Numbered from the stretch's first letter, positions 7,482 through 18,614 are shown. The stretch: 64,000 nt of DNA from Deltaproteobacteria bacterium (GCA_947490345.1 CANLGL010000008.1:51387-115386), one strand, 5' to 3'. Made by a program: numbers and translations. The notes: generated by a model from the sequence alone, not told the origin.

Positions 7482-9341
7482 ATGCTCACCCTGCTGATTG
7501 CTGCCGCCCTCGCTGGTCCAGGCACCAACTTTCTCCCCGGCGTCGAGGGCCAGGCGGGCTTCGGCGCGCCGGTCCCCTCTGCCGATGGTCGCTTCGTGGC
7601 GCTCACCCGCGCCGATCGGGTGGGACTCTGGGTCTTGGATCTCACCGATTCCACCGTGACCGAAGTGACCACGTCCCGCGGCGCCGGGTTCGCCCCGATC
7701 TGGGCAGGCGGGCGTCTTCTGTACAAGGCGGTCACCGCGGACGGGCAGCAGGCGTGGGCCTGGGAGGGGGGCGTCACCCGCCTGCTCGACCAGGGCGACC
7801 GTGTCGGGCAGCCGGCTCCCGCTGGCCAGGGTGTGCTCTGGACACACGGCGACCACCTCTATCAGCTCGATGGCAGCGGGCTTTCGGAGCTGCCCGGCCT
7901 CGGGGACGTCGACTTGCTGGCCACGGCCGGGGAGGCGCTCGCCTGGGCCGACGGATCGACAGGCCAGCTGTGGCTGGCGGCGGGGGGCCCACCGCGCCCG
8001 TTGGCGATCACCGGCTATCGCCCAAGCTTCAGTGCGGATGGTGCCTTCCTCGCGGTTGAGACCTACGACGGCCGAGTGGTCGTCCTGCGCGCCGCCGACG
8101 GCGAGGTCGTGGCTCAGGCGTGGGGCGACCATGCCCGCTGGGCGCCTGCCGGCCACACTCTGCTGTACGACCGTGTCCTCACCGCCGCCGACGTGGGCCC
8201 GGAGGCTGGGGAGAGCCCTTACGCCGTCGTGGAGTCCACGCTCTACCGGCTCGATGTCGACCTCGGCCGCACTGCAGCCGTCGCTACGCCCGGCACCCTT
8301 CACCCTCGGTATCCAGCCTCGCTCCCCGACGGCCGCGTGCTGTTTGTCGACAGCACTGACGGCGCCTTGTGGGTCAGCGACCGGGGAAGGGTCTTCCGGC
8401 TGTTGTCCGCACCACCTGAAGCGAGCGCTCCCGCGGCGCCTCCTCCCGCCTACGAGACCCACGCCGTCGATCTACCGTACATGCACCAACTGTGGGACAC
8501 TCCCGACAACTTCGACGGCGGCTGGTCGTGTGGTGCGACCTCGTGCGTGCAGACCGTGGCCCGGTACCAGGCGCTGCCGCGGGCCGACATCGGTGTCTCC
8601 TGGCCCTACGCCCACACCAGCACCCACGGCTGGTACATCCCCAACGCCTACAGCTTCAATGGGTACACCTACGATACGTGGGGGGTCGCCAAAAGCGCCG
8701 ACTGCCAGGGGTCGCACGGCTTCATCTGCCTCAGCTACGGCGGCGCGTTGTGGGCGCAGATGGTCAGCTTCCTCAACCAGCATGGGGTGGGCAGCGCCTA
8801 CGCGAGCACGTCACTGGAGGCCGTCGTCAACGAGACCAACGCCGGCTACACGATGATCGCCTCGACGTCGGTCTTGGGCTACGGTCACATCATCGCGGTT
8901 CGCGGCTATCTTTCCTCGGGTGGGAGTCCCATTCACACCCTCGTGGTCAACGATCCCTACGGCAACGCCGGCTCGGGGGATTGGGGCAATTTCGACGGCG
9001 CTGGCATCGGCTACGACTGGCCCGGGTACAACAACGGGTACCTCGAGATCGGCATCTCCCAGCTCTTCAGCGCCCACGGCACGATGCCCGTGGTCGAGGA
9101 GCCGCCAGTGGAGGAGGAGCCGGTAGAGGAGGAGCCGGTCGAGGAAGAGCCCGTGGTGGAAGAGGAGCCGGCCGATCGTGGGCCCGGGCCCGCGCCCTAT
9201 GACGAAGGTACCCGCACTCCCCGTCCCGGCGCCGCGGTGCCCTGGGATGACGTCGCCGCCTGCTCCGCTGGCGCCCCGTCCAGCGCGATAGCCGCGCTTA
9301 CGGCGGCCTTTGCCGTAGTCCGCCGCCGCCGTCAGAAGTGA
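7482..9341 (+). CDS. Secreted beta-propeller / C39-like peptidase with MYXO-CTERM anchor
   Basis: The 619-aa product begins with a short signal peptide (MLTLLIAAALAGPG). Residues about 20-310 form WD40/TolB-like propeller blades. Residues about 330-530 are a papain-like C39-family domain: the candidate catalytic Cys lies in GGWSCGATSC, the His in GYGHIIAVRGY and the Asp in LVVNDPYG. A Glu/Pro/Val-rich linker (PVEEEPVEEEPV) follows. The end is CSAG, a hydrophobic helix and RRRRQK, a MYXO-CTERM-type sorting tail. It is probably an anchored extracellular peptidase or amidase under sigma-54 control. Its last 10 bases overlap the convergent barrel gene. Confidence 0.85.
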   Translation: MLTLLIAAALAGPGTNFLPGVEGQAGFGAPVPSADGRFVALTRADRVGLWVLDLTDSTVTEVTTSRGAGFAPIWAGGRLLYKAVTADGQQAWAWEGGVTRLLDQGDRVGQPAPAGQGVLWTHGDHLYQLDGSGLSELPGLGDVDLLATAGEALAWADGSTGQLWLAAGGPPRPLAITGYRPSFSADGAFLAVETYDGRVVVLRAADGEVVAQAWGDHARWAPAGHTLLYDRVLTAADVGPEAGESPYAVVESTLYRLDVDLGRTAAVATPGTLHPRYPASLPDGRVLFVDSTDGALWVSDRGRVFRLLSAPPEASAPAAPPPAYETHAVDLPYMHQLWDTPDNFDGGWSCGATSCVQTVARYQALPRADIGVSWPYAHTSTHGWYIPNAYSFNGYTYDTWGVAKSADCQGSHGFICLSYGGALWAQMVSFLNQHGVGSAYASTSLEAVVNETNAGYTMIASTSVLGYGHIIAVRGYLSSGGSPIHTLVVNDPYGNAGSGDWGNFDGAGIGYDWPGYNNGYLEIGISQLFSAHGTMPVVEEPPVEEEPVEEEPVEEEPVVEEEPADRGPGPAPYDEGTRTPRPGAAVPWDDVAACSAGAPSSAIAALTAAFAVVRRRRQK

Positions 9342-10219
9342 ACGCGCAGGTCCAGGCCGTGCCACAGCCGCGCGGGTGAACTGTCCACTTCGCCCACGAC
9401 GCTGTAGTCCAGCTCCGCCTTCTCGCTGACCAGCGAAAGCCCGCCGCCGACCCGGTGCATGCCGTCTTCGTGTGACCACCCGGCCCCGAGGCGCAGCCAC
9501 TCGGTCACGCCGACGTCAGCACCGAAGTGTTCGGCCAGGGATTCTTCCAAGGGATTCCCCATCCACTCCGTCCGCAGTTGACCCTCGAGCGCCAGATAGG
9601 TGCCGATGTCATAGCGGACGGCCAGGTCGACGAGGCGGCGCGTGTCGGCGTAGCCGAGATCGAGCACGTTCTGCACGGAGAGCGCGAGGGTGAGCGGCTC
9701 GTAGGGCCGCGCGGCCATGCTGGCGCTGAAGTTGAACCCGTCCGAATCCCCCTCCTGCTCCGACGCCCGCCAATCGAAGCGGCCGGTGACGCCCACGGAA
9801 ATCCGGCGGTCCATGAACGGGTAGGCGAGGCCCAGGGAGACACCCTGGTGCAGCGTCGTGTTGGTGAGCGCTTCATCGAGCAGTGCCCAGCCCGGCAGGG
9901 CTGCAGAGGGCGGTGGCACATCGTCGCTGAGGTAGTTGTAGCTGGCGCCCAGGGTGACGACGCTGGTCCGCGAGTCGACTGCGGCGATCCGCCCGAGCCA
10001 CGTGCTGTCCGGGCCGGCCACGCCGCCGGCGGTCATGTCGTATTGTTCGGTGAGGGCAGCCGTCGCGACGTTCGTGGAGATTGCTCCAACATCGTTGGAG
10101 TTTGCAAGCCCCGTACCGCCGCGTGCGTCGCCGCGCGCGCCTGTCCAATCGTCGGCAATTGCTGCTCGCGGCGTCGCGCATACGAGGAAGACCGCGGCGG
10201 TGAGCTTGCGAAATTGCAT
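9332..10219 (-). CDS. Outer-membrane beta-barrel protein
   Basis: This 295-aa protein has a signal peptide (MQFRKLTAAVFLVCATPRAAIA), then alternating amphipathic strands and a C-terminal Phe (LDLRVHF), typical of outer-membrane barrels. The N-terminal part (GARGDARGGTGLANSND) is reminiscent of PorV/FadL-like transporters with an early Gly-rich plug. The ATG at 10219 is chosen over an upstream start at 10246 because it begins the signal peptide and lies just after a promoter: TTGACC (10251-10256) and TACTAC (10228-10233), 17 bp apart. The cargo is unknown. Confidence 0.72.
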   Translation of the reverse strand: MQFRKLTAAVFLVCATPRAAIADDWTGARGDARGGTGLANSNDVGAISTNVATAALTEQYDMTAGGVAGPDSTWLGRIAAVDSRTSVVTLGASYNYLSDDVPPPSAALPGWALLDEALTNTTLHQGVSLGLAYPFMDRRISVGVTGRFDWRASEQEGDSDGFNFSASMAARPYEPLTLALSVQNVLDLGYADTRRLVDLAVRYDIGTYLALEGQLRTEWMGNPLEESLAEHFGADVGVTEWLRLGAGWSHEDGMHRVGGGLSLVSEKAELDYSVVGEVDSSPARLWHGLDLRVHF

Positions 10220-10227
10220 GGGTGACA

Positions 10228-10256
10228 GTAGTAAAGAACCCGTCACGGGCGGTCAA
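10228..10256 (-). promoter_or_regulatory. Sigma-70-type promoter of the barrel gene
   Basis: On the minus strand TTGACC (10256-10251) is separated by 17 bp from TACTAC (10233-10228). Transcription would start a few bases before the ATG at 10219, so the leader is nearly absent. Confidence 0.55.
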
Positions 10257-10306
10257 CCTCCGCCCTGCAACAGTTTTTCACGCTGTCCCCAGTTTGTGGA
10301 GTCGTC

Positions 10307-10668
10307 ATGGAGCCCGAACGCATCGACTTCTTCCGGAATCTGCTCAACGAGCGGCTCCGTGCGCTTCTCAGCGAAGCAGGCGCCACCCTCGGGGATCTCA
10401 CCGTCGAGAAGGAGAACCTCGCCGACGCCATCGACCTTGCGTCGATGGAGTCCAACCGAGACTTTCAGCTTCGCATCCGCGACCGCGAGCGTGTCTTGAT
10501 CCACAAGATCAAGGAGGGTCTCGCCCGCATCGATGCCGGCGACTACGGCATCTGCGTCAGTTGTGGGGAAGAGATCGCCGAGAAGCGGCTGATGGCCCGC
10601 CCCGTGGCCACCCACTGCATCGACTGCAAGACCGAGATCGAACAGCTCGAGCGGTCCAGCCGCGACCT

Positions 10669-10672
<4 letters not shown>
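10307..10672 (+). CDS. DksA/TraR-family RNA polymerase-binding protein
   Basis: This 121-aa protein has a long N-terminal coiled coil with the DxxDxA tip motif (DAIDLA, about residues 43-48) that reaches into the RNA polymerase secondary channel in DksA. A four-Cys zinc finger follows (CVSC at about 81, CIDC at about 104). It is shorter than E. coli DksA (151 aa). Members tune transcription, often with ppGpp. GGAG is 6 nt before the ATG. Its stop overlaps the convergent kinase gene by 4 bp. Confidence 0.92.
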
Positions 10673-13035
<2,363 letters not shown>

Positions 13036-13110
13036 GCAGCGAGTCTACCGCTTCCCGAGGCGGGGCGCGGGGCTCCCCTGTGGTACCCTCGGTGCTTCGC
13101 CGGGGTCCCG

Positions 13111-14193
13111 ATGTTCCGCCGCCGCCTTCGCCTCTTCGCGCTGTTGTTCGTCGCCTGCTTCGCCCTCTCCCGCTTCTCGCTCGCTGGGGACGAGGCACCA
13201 GCCGGCTCGGGTGTGGTACCCGCCGCACCCCCGGACGCGGCTGGGGCGGTGGAACCGCCCCCCGAAGGCGAGGAAAGGGTCTACGAGACCCCAGAAAAGG
13301 TCGCCATCGGCGTTCACCTCAACGACATCCAGTCGATCGACTTGAAGACGCATTCCTACGCCATGGACTTCTACGTCTGGTTCCGCTGGCGCAATCCCGA
13401 CCTGGATCCGGCCAGCTCGATGGAGATCGCCAATCCGATCGAGCAGTGGGGGCTGATGGTCACGCCCTTGTACGAAGAGGCCGAGACGCTCGACGATGGC
13501 ACCTTGTACCAGGTCCTTCGCATCCAAGGCACCTTCTCCAAAAAGCTGCCGCTCTACAACTACCCGTTCGACCGGCAGACGCTCGCCATCATCTTCGAGG
13601 ACGCGCTTCACGACACCACCGGCGTGGTCTACGTGCCGGACTCAACCGAGCCGTCGATGAATCCCGGGTTGCAACTGCCCGGCTACCGGGTGTCACCGCC
13701 CAGGTTCAACGTCGATGGTTTCCACTACAACACCGGGTTCGGCGACCCGCGGACCGCGGCCGACACGACCTACTCGCGTGCCACGCTGGAGGTCCCGATC
13801 TCTCGACCCCCCATCGCATACGCAACCAAGCTCTTCCTCCCGGTCTTGTGCGTGGTGCTTTGCGCCACGCTGATGTTCCTTTTGTCGCCGAGCATGGTCG
13901 ACAGTCGCGTGGACGTCGGGATCACCTCGTTACTTACGATCGTCGCGCTGCAGATGACGTACAGCAGTGATCTGCCGGACGTGGGCTACCTGATGCTCAT
14001 GGACAAGGTGTACCTGCTCGCCTACGGATTCGTCATCGCCGGGCTCGGCGTGGTGGTCCACACGACCGGGATGGCCGAGGCGGGAGTGGTGGACCGGGCG
14101 CTCAGGCTCCACAAGCGGTCGCTGGCGGTGCTCTCGGTGGGGTGGACCGCGGCGATGCTGCTGCTCGTCCGCGCTGCCATGCAAGAGGGGTAG
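13111..14193 (+). CDS. Prokaryotic pentameric ligand-gated ion channel (Cys-loop family homologue)
   Basis: This 360-aa protein has a signal peptide and an extracellular beta-sandwich domain (about 60-240) with the family pattern GVHLNDIQSIDLKTHSYAMD and YVWFRWRNPDL. Four membrane segments follow: M1 ATKLFLPVLCVVLC, M2 VDVGITSLLTIVALQM, M3 VYLLAYGFVIAGLGVVV and M4 LAVLSVGWTAAMLLLV. As in other bacterial members (ELIC, GLIC) the disulfide Cys-loop is absent. It should form a homopentameric channel gated by an unknown ligand or by protons. A longer frame from 13018 has no signal, so I use the ATG at 13111. Confidence 0.88.
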   Translation: MFRRRLRLFALLFVACFALSRFSLAGDEAPAGSGVVPAAPPDAAGAVEPPPEGEERVYETPEKVAIGVHLNDIQSIDLKTHSYAMDFYVWFRWRNPDLDPASSMEIANPIEQWGLMVTPLYEEAETLDDGTLYQVLRIQGTFSKKLPLYNYPFDRQTLAIIFEDALHDTTGVVYVPDSTEPSMNPGLQLPGYRVSPPRFNVDGFHYNTGFGDPRTAADTTYSRATLEVPISRPPIAYATKLFLPVLCVVLCATLMFLLSPSMVDSRVDVGITSLLTIVALQMTYSSDLPDVGYLMLMDKVYLLAYGFVIAGLGVVVHTTGMAEAGVVDRALRLHKRSLAVLSVGWTAAMLLLVRAAMQEG

Positions 14194-14196
14194 ACC
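14191..14196 (+). promoter_or_regulatory. -10 element TAGACC overlapping the channel stop codon
   Basis: TAGACC starts with the TAG stop of the channel gene and ends 5 nt before the ATG at 14202. It would give the lipoprotein its own leaderless message. Confidence 0.4.
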
Positions 14197-14201
14197 TCGC
14201 G

Positions 14202-15569
14202 ATGCTTCTGCTGCTCATCGCGTGCTCCGCGTCGCCGGAGCCCCCGAGTCCCAACCATCCTCCGCCGCCGGGAGGGCGCCTTCCCCCCGTGGGTTCTGGC
14301 GAGTTGGTCATCCCCGTCGATGACCCCGCGTGGCGGGGTCTGAATGGCCTGCTCGACAACCCGCGCGCGTACGGCGAAGCCTCCTGGGACGACGTTCGCA
14401 TGCGTGTCGCAGGGCACCTGGCTCTCGCCGGGCGGGACCGGGCCCGCCTTGCGGCGCAGCGCGCAGACTGGGCCGGGTGTGCCGTCGCCTACCACGAAAG
14501 CGCCATCGCGCTTGGGAAGCTCGCGCTCGGCGGGAAGATCGGTCCACCGATTCGCGCGGCCCTGGTGAGCGCGGCGGAGCGCGATGGCGGGCTGTGCACG
14601 GCGTTGGCGGCGAAGGAGCCCCCGCCTCCGAGTCCTGGGCTCATCGCCCCGCTTCGCGCGCGCTGGGTGAGCCTCGTTGTCCGCGCCGAGGCTGGGGCGG
14701 ACGTCGCGACCGAAGCCGCGGTCCTCGCATCGGACGCCCGTGCCGTGGTGGCGCCGGAGGGGCTGGACCTCGACGCCTTCGGCGACTTCGAGGCGCGCCA
14801 CGCCCTCCGTGTCCGGCTGGTGGAGGCCTGGGCCGACACGGTTTCCCCGTTCTCCGCAACAGAACCCTTCGCCTATTGGACGGCGGCTGAAATTTCTCGG
14901 CAGGCCGCAGGCATCGCGGCGGCGGCGGCGGCGGTCGCGACCGGAGCTGTGCCCGTGCCCACCGCGGCTGACGCGGTCCCGCCGGCGACACACCGCCCAT
15001 ACTCGGCCGCGGAACTGGGCTCGCTGGTCACCGGCGACTCGACGGTCGACACCCTCGGTTTCGCCGGCCCCCGGGCCATCGGCAGCCTCGCGCGCTTGGG
15101 CGCCGAGGACAAGGAGCACCTGCCGTGGCTGCAAGAGACGGCCGCCGAGCTCAACGCTGCGGTCCCGGGGACCGTTCCGGCCATCGTGGAGCGCCGCGCG
15201 GCGAAGCTCGCGGAGTTTCCTGGGGGCATCCGATACTACGCGATGAAGCAGCTCCGGAACACCGCAACCCGGCACCTCGCGGCGGCGGGGCACTACAGCG
15301 AAGCGCTGATGGTCGTCCGTGGCCACGGCGCCCTGCATGCGCAGGATTGGGCGTGCCCCGATCGGGCAGGAATCCTCGCGGTGATCGAGGCGCGGCTGTT
15401 GGTGCGGGCGGGCGATGTCGGTGCGGACGCGGCGCTCGACCGGGCGGACACCAACATTGCCGAGTTTCTCGCGCATGTCGCGGAGGCTGAGGCGAACCCC
15501 CGCTCGATGCCGGGGCCACCGATGGTCCCACCGCCTCGACCGCCGGCTCCCGTTCCCAAAAACGACTGA
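14202..15569 (+). CDS. Lipoprotein with long helical-repeat body
   Basis: The 455-aa product starts MLLLLIACSASPEPPS, a lipoprotein signal followed by a Pro-rich linker. The body is Ala-rich and helical (TPR/HEAT-like), with no catalytic motif I recognise. It ends in a Pro-rich tail (PPPRPPAPVPKND). It lies 8 nt after the ligand-gated channel on the same strand and may be co-transcribed, so a periplasmic partner of the channel is possible but unproven. A stem-loop follows its stop. Confidence 0.72.
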   Translation: MLLLLIACSASPEPPSPNHPPPPGGRLPPVGSGELVIPVDDPAWRGLNGLLDNPRAYGEASWDDVRMRVAGHLALAGRDRARLAAQRADWAGCAVAYHESAIALGKLALGGKIGPPIRAALVSAAERDGGLCTALAAKEPPPPSPGLIAPLRARWVSLVVRAEAGADVATEAAVLASDARAVVAPEGLDLDAFGDFEARHALRVRLVEAWADTVSPFSATEPFAYWTAAEISRQAAGIAAAAAAVATGAVPVPTAADAVPPATHRPYSAAELGSLVTGDSTVDTLGFAGPRAIGSLARLGAEDKEHLPWLQETAAELNAAVPGTVPAIVERRAAKLAEFPGGIRYYAMKQLRNTATRHLAAAGHYSEALMVVRGHGALHAQDWACPDRAGILAVIEARLLVRAGDVGADAALDRADTNIAEFLAHVAEAEANPRSMPGPPMVPPPRPPAPVPKND

Positions 15570-15593
15570 CGGGTCAGTATTTCGACCCGTCAG
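15566..15593 (+). terminator. Stem-loop terminator
   Basis: CTGACGGGTC (15566-15575) and GACCCGTCAG (15584-15593) form a perfect 10-bp stem with an 8-nt loop, directly at the lipoprotein stop. The T-run after it is weak, and the symmetric stem could serve the convergent 60-aa gene as well. Confidence 0.7.
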
Positions 15594-15619
15594 TCAGTTT
15601 CGCGCAACTGGCGAATCGT

Positions 15620-15802
15620 CTACTTCGACGGTTCGACGCGCTCCTTGAGGTCTTCGGTCACAAAATCGAGCAAGGTGGTCGATAGTTCGATGATCTGCTG
15701 GTGCGTGAACCCCTCGCCGCGAAGCTGGCGGTAGAACGCGCGGGCGACCGACCGGTTCCGGTTGCGAAAGAGGGCTTCACTTTGCTGCGTCTGGGTGGTC
15801 AT
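15620..15802 (-). CDS. Conserved-looking 60-aa protein under sigma-54 control
   Basis: From the ATG at 15802 the protein is 60 aa: an Arg/Asn-rich start (SEALFRNRNRSVARAFYRQL) followed by two predicted helices (HQQIIELSTTLLDFVTEDLK). There is no signal or membrane segment. A frame continues upstream but would run across the sigma-54 box at 15833-15848, so the short form is favoured; its leader would be about 20 nt. I do not know the function; a small DNA- or protein-binding regulator fits the composition. Confidence 0.65.
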   Translation of the reverse strand: MTTQTQQSEALFRNRNRSVARAFYRQLRGEGFTHQQIIELSTTLLDFVTEDLKERVEPSK

Positions 15803-15832
15803 AGAGGAGTTCCGGGAGGACGGTAGCCCCGA

Positions 15833-15848
15833 AGCAAAGGGCGTGCCA
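15833..15848 (-). promoter_or_regulatory. Sigma-54 promoter of the 60-aa protein
   Basis: The minus strand reads TGGCACGCCCTTTGCT, an exact TGGCACG-N4-TTGC match with 12 bp between GG (15846) and GC (15834). Transcription would start near 15822, 20 nt before the ATG at 15802. Confidence 0.82.
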
Positions 15849-15987
15849 TCGGTCGGCCTCTCCAAAAATGAAGCTTCGTCCTCAACGGCTTTTCCGACCG
15901 CGTAGTCGATTACGCAGTTTGGGTGCGAACCGGGGTACGCACTGCGACTTTCTCCACGCACTGTGGCGGCGCGATAACGGCGATGCG

Positions 15988-16512
15988 ATGTGGGCAGTCT
16001 TTGTCTGTATGGCGGCCGCCGCGCCGACGGTCTTCACCGCCGCGAGTGGCGGAGGCGTGGGCTTCGTCGTCGAAAGCTCTGCGGGCGCCGTGACGGGCCG
16101 CGTCGACATATTCACCGCCTCGCTCGACCTTTCGGCCGGAACGGGCAGCCTGGTTGTGGATCCCGCGTCGTTGACCACGGGCTTCGGACCTCGCGATCAG
16201 CGCATGTTGGTGGCGAGCTTGGATGTGGTCACGTTCCCCGAGCTCCGCTTCGACGTGCTGCGGCTGCAGCGGGCGCCCGGCGCCCATGACACAGGTCCCA
16301 TCACGCTTGTAGGGGTGCTGACCCTGCACGGCGTGCAGCGACCGGTCCTGGTGCCGGCGACATTGTCTCGGGACGGCGGCCAACTGCGGATGGTTGGCGA
16401 GGTGCCCCTGGCGCTCGGCGACTACCTCATCGCCGACCCGTCCGTCGTGATGGCCAGGGTGGCCCCCACGGCGAAAGTCACCTTCGATCTCGTGGGAACC
16501 GCTCCAGAATGA
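15988..16512 (+). CDS. YceI-family periplasmic protein
   Basis: This 174-aa protein has a short N-terminal signal (MWAVFVCMAAAAPTVFTAAS), followed by a lipocalin-like YceI barrel: VDIFTASLDLSAGTGSLVV, SLDVVTFPELRFDV, and GVLTLHGVQRPVLVPATL. YceI proteins bind polyprenyl or amphiphilic molecules. It starts an operon, and its stop overlaps the enoyl-CoA hydratase start as ATGA. The start at 15988 opens the signal peptide; a TAACGG lies 7 nt before it. A second YceI gene is at 60973-61536. Confidence 0.82.
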   Translation: MWAVFVCMAAAAPTVFTAASGGGVGFVVESSAGAVTGRVDIFTASLDLSAGTGSLVVDPASLTTGFGPRDQRMLVASLDVVTFPELRFDVLRLQRAPGAHDTGPITLVGVLTLHGVQRPVLVPATLSRDGGQLRMVGEVPLALGDYLIADPSVVMARVAPTAKVTFDLVGTAPE

Positions 16513-17330
16513 TCACGCTCGACACCCTGCATCTCAGCATCGACGGCACCGCGGCCCGACTGCGCCTGGACCACGGCAAGGCGAACGAAATGGGAGTAGC
16601 CCAGATTGCCGACTGGGAAAGGCTCTGCACATTCCTTGAATCTGGCGCGGTTCACTCCCTCGTCACCTGGAGCGACCGACTCTCGTCCAAGGGCGCACCC
16701 ATCTTCATCGCCGGCGCCAATGTCCCCGAACGCGCGGACTGGTCCGCGTCCCAGGTCAAGGCCCACGTCCGCCGTCAGCGTTCCTGTCTCGTTCGGCTGC
16801 GCCATGCCCCCGTCTTCCACGTTGCCGTCGTGCACGGCGTCGCCTTGGGTTGGGGGACCGAGTTCATGATCGCCGCCGACTGGCGCATCGTCACTCAGGG
16901 CGCACGTTTCGCGCTTCCGGAAACGGGGCTGGGCATCCTTCCCGCCGCGGGCGGCGCGGCGGAGCTGGCCTCGCTTGTCGGCCCCAGCCAGGCACTGCGC
17001 ATGGGAATGACGGGCGAGGCGATCGGCGCCGACGAGGCCGTCCGCATCGGCCTCGCTGACGAGCTCGCCGTCGACCTTCACGAGGGACTGGCCCGCGCGG
17101 AGTCCTTCGTCACTCGGATGGGCACCCGCTCACCCACGGCTGCCGCTGCGTACAAGGCGGCCGTTCTCGCCGGGATGGGGCAACCTGCGGAGATCCGCCG
17201 CACGCTGGAGGCTGCGGCCTACGAGCACTGTGTAGACGTCGGCGAGGCCACGATCGGGCGTAAGAATTTTGCCTCGATCCTCGCGGGAGAACCGGCGGTC
17301 TGGGGGCCGTATGCGCGGTGGACCCCGTGA
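16509..17330 (+). CDS. Enoyl-CoA hydratase/isomerase family protein
   Basis: This 273-aa crotonase-fold protein has the oxyanion-hole strand FIAGANVPE (about 64-72), the second oxyanion segment HGVALGWGTEFMIAADWRI (Glu about 118) and LPETGLGILPAAGGAAEL (Glu about 138). Both acidic positions used by hydratases are kept. The substrate is unknown, perhaps a lipid-derived CoA ester given the YceI partner. It is coupled to YceI by ATGA, and to the next gene by a GTGA overlap at 17327-17330. Confidence 0.87.
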   Translation: MITLDTLHLSIDGTAARLRLDHGKANEMGVAQIADWERLCTFLESGAVHSLVTWSDRLSSKGAPIFIAGANVPERADWSASQVKAHVRRQRSCLVRLRHAPVFHVAVVHGVALGWGTEFMIAADWRIVTQGARFALPETGLGILPAAGGAAELASLVGPSQALRMGMTGEAIGADEAVRIGLADELAVDLHEGLARAESFVTRMGTRSPTAAAAYKAAVLAGMGQPAEIRRTLEAAAYEHCVDVGEATIGRKNFASILAGEPAVWGPYARWTP

Positions 17331-17599
17331 TTCTGGCGCTGCTCCTCGGCTGTGACCCGTGCGACGCGGACTGCCGCTTCATGCGCGCACGGGCGACCTT
17401 CGGAAAGGATGATGCCGCGACGCTCGCGGAGATCGCCGCCGTCGATGATCCGGTCGAGCGGGACATGGTCCGGCTGCGGCTCGCGGCCATCGACCCCACC
17501 CGCGGCGGATTTTTGTGTCGCGACGCGAGCACGGACTACGGGAAGGCGCGCTGTGAACAGGTCGTCGGGCGCCCACACCTGGGCGGCGAGCCTCGATGA
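17327..17599 (+). CDS. Small Cys-rich lipoprotein
   Basis: Starting at the GTG that overlaps the previous stop (GTGA), the 90-aa product begins MILALLLGCDPCDADCRFM, with a lipobox Cys at residue 9 and three more Cys close by. Two further Cys occur in FLCRDAS and ARCEQVV. The rest is helical. It is coupled to the next gene, which encodes another Cys-rich lipoprotein, by an ATGATGA overlap. Function unknown. Confidence 0.7.
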   Translation: MILALLLGCDPCDADCRFMRARATFGKDDAATLAEIAAVDDPVERDMVRLRLAAIDPTRGGFLCRDASTDYGKARCEQVVGRPHLGGEPR

Positions 17600-18573
17600 T
17601 GCTCATCGCGGCGTTCGTCATCATGGAGGGTTGCGATGGTGAGCCCAAGACGCTCACGATGCCCGCCCACCCCGCCGATTGTGACGCCGAACCGGCGGCG
17701 GAGCTGCGCACGCTCTGCCTCGTTCAAGTCGCGGCCGACCGCGCGCGCGAGGGCGACGTCGACGAAGCCCGGGCGGCATGCGCCGGCGTGACCGAGGGGG
17801 TGTGGATGGACGAATGCCACTTTCGAACCGGCGAGGAGCTCGCGCGCGCGGGCAGGATGAAGGAAGGGCTGGAGTTCTGTGCGAAGGCCGGCCGCTTTCG
17901 CGGCTTCTGCTTCACCCACGCGGTGTGGAACGCCCCTCCCGACGACGCGCCGCTGGCCGCTTGGGAAGCGCTGGGCACCCCGTTCGAGGCCGAGGAGGGC
18001 GTCGCGAGTCTACGCGCCCGCTGGTGGTTCAATCACTACGTCGGCACCGGGCTTGCGGACTCGGCGGCCGCGATCGCGGCGCCCCCGGAATCTGCCGCCG
18101 CAGCGCGCGGCGCCTGGGCCATCGAGGCCATCCGCCTCTGCGACGGCGACATCCCCTGCGCCCACACCGGCTGGGGCAGCACCGCACCTGCCGGTCCTCC
18201 GCTTGCACCCAACCGCCGCGTGGGTCGGTACGACCTCCCTTTCCCCTTCGAGGCGGAGCGCGCGCTGCCGAGCGTGCCCGGTTTCGCCGGCAGCCGCCGG
18301 CTCGTGGGAGAGACCGCCGACGAGGACTTGATGATCGCCCTTCTCGAAGGGGTGTGGTTCCACGAAAAGAGCGGTGCCAGCGCGTTCGCAGCGTGGCTCG
18401 ACGATCCCCGGCCTCGCGTCCGCTACACCGCGCTGCGGTGTTTTCGGAGCCTTCCGTCGCCGGATGCCGAGGCGGTCCTAACCGCGATGCGCGGCGATCT
18501 GGACCCGATCGTGGCGGCGCACATCGACGACGCACTCAAGTTCGAGACGTGGAAGGGGAAGGGGACGAAGTAG
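17596..18573 (+). CDS. Cys-rich lipoprotein with TPR/HEAT-like repeats
   Basis: The 325-aa product begins MMLIAAFVIMEGCDGEP (a weak lipobox at Cys13). It then has Cys-containing helical hairpins of the TPR/Sel1 sort (ARAACAGVTEGVWMDECHF, LEFCAKAGRFRGFCF). The last 80 residues look HEAT-like (DDPRPRVRYTALRCFRSLP, DLDPIVAAHIDDAL). It is the last gene of the YceI operon. No enzyme motif is visible. Confidence 0.72.
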   Translation: MMLIAAFVIMEGCDGEPKTLTMPAHPADCDAEPAAELRTLCLVQVAADRAREGDVDEARAACAGVTEGVWMDECHFRTGEELARAGRMKEGLEFCAKAGRFRGFCFTHAVWNAPPDDAPLAAWEALGTPFEAEEGVASLRARWWFNHYVGTGLADSAAAIAAPPESAAAARGAWAIEAIRLCDGDIPCAHTGWGSTAPAGPPLAPNRRVGRYDLPFPFEAERALPSVPGFAGSRRLVGETADEDLMIALLEGVWFHEKSGASAFAAWLDDPRPRVRYTALRCFRSLPSPDAEAVLTAMRGDLDPIVAAHIDDALKFETWKGKGTK

Positions 18574-18614
18574 CATTGTGGCTGGTCGATGCACGGACCC
18601 GCGCCGCCGGACGC

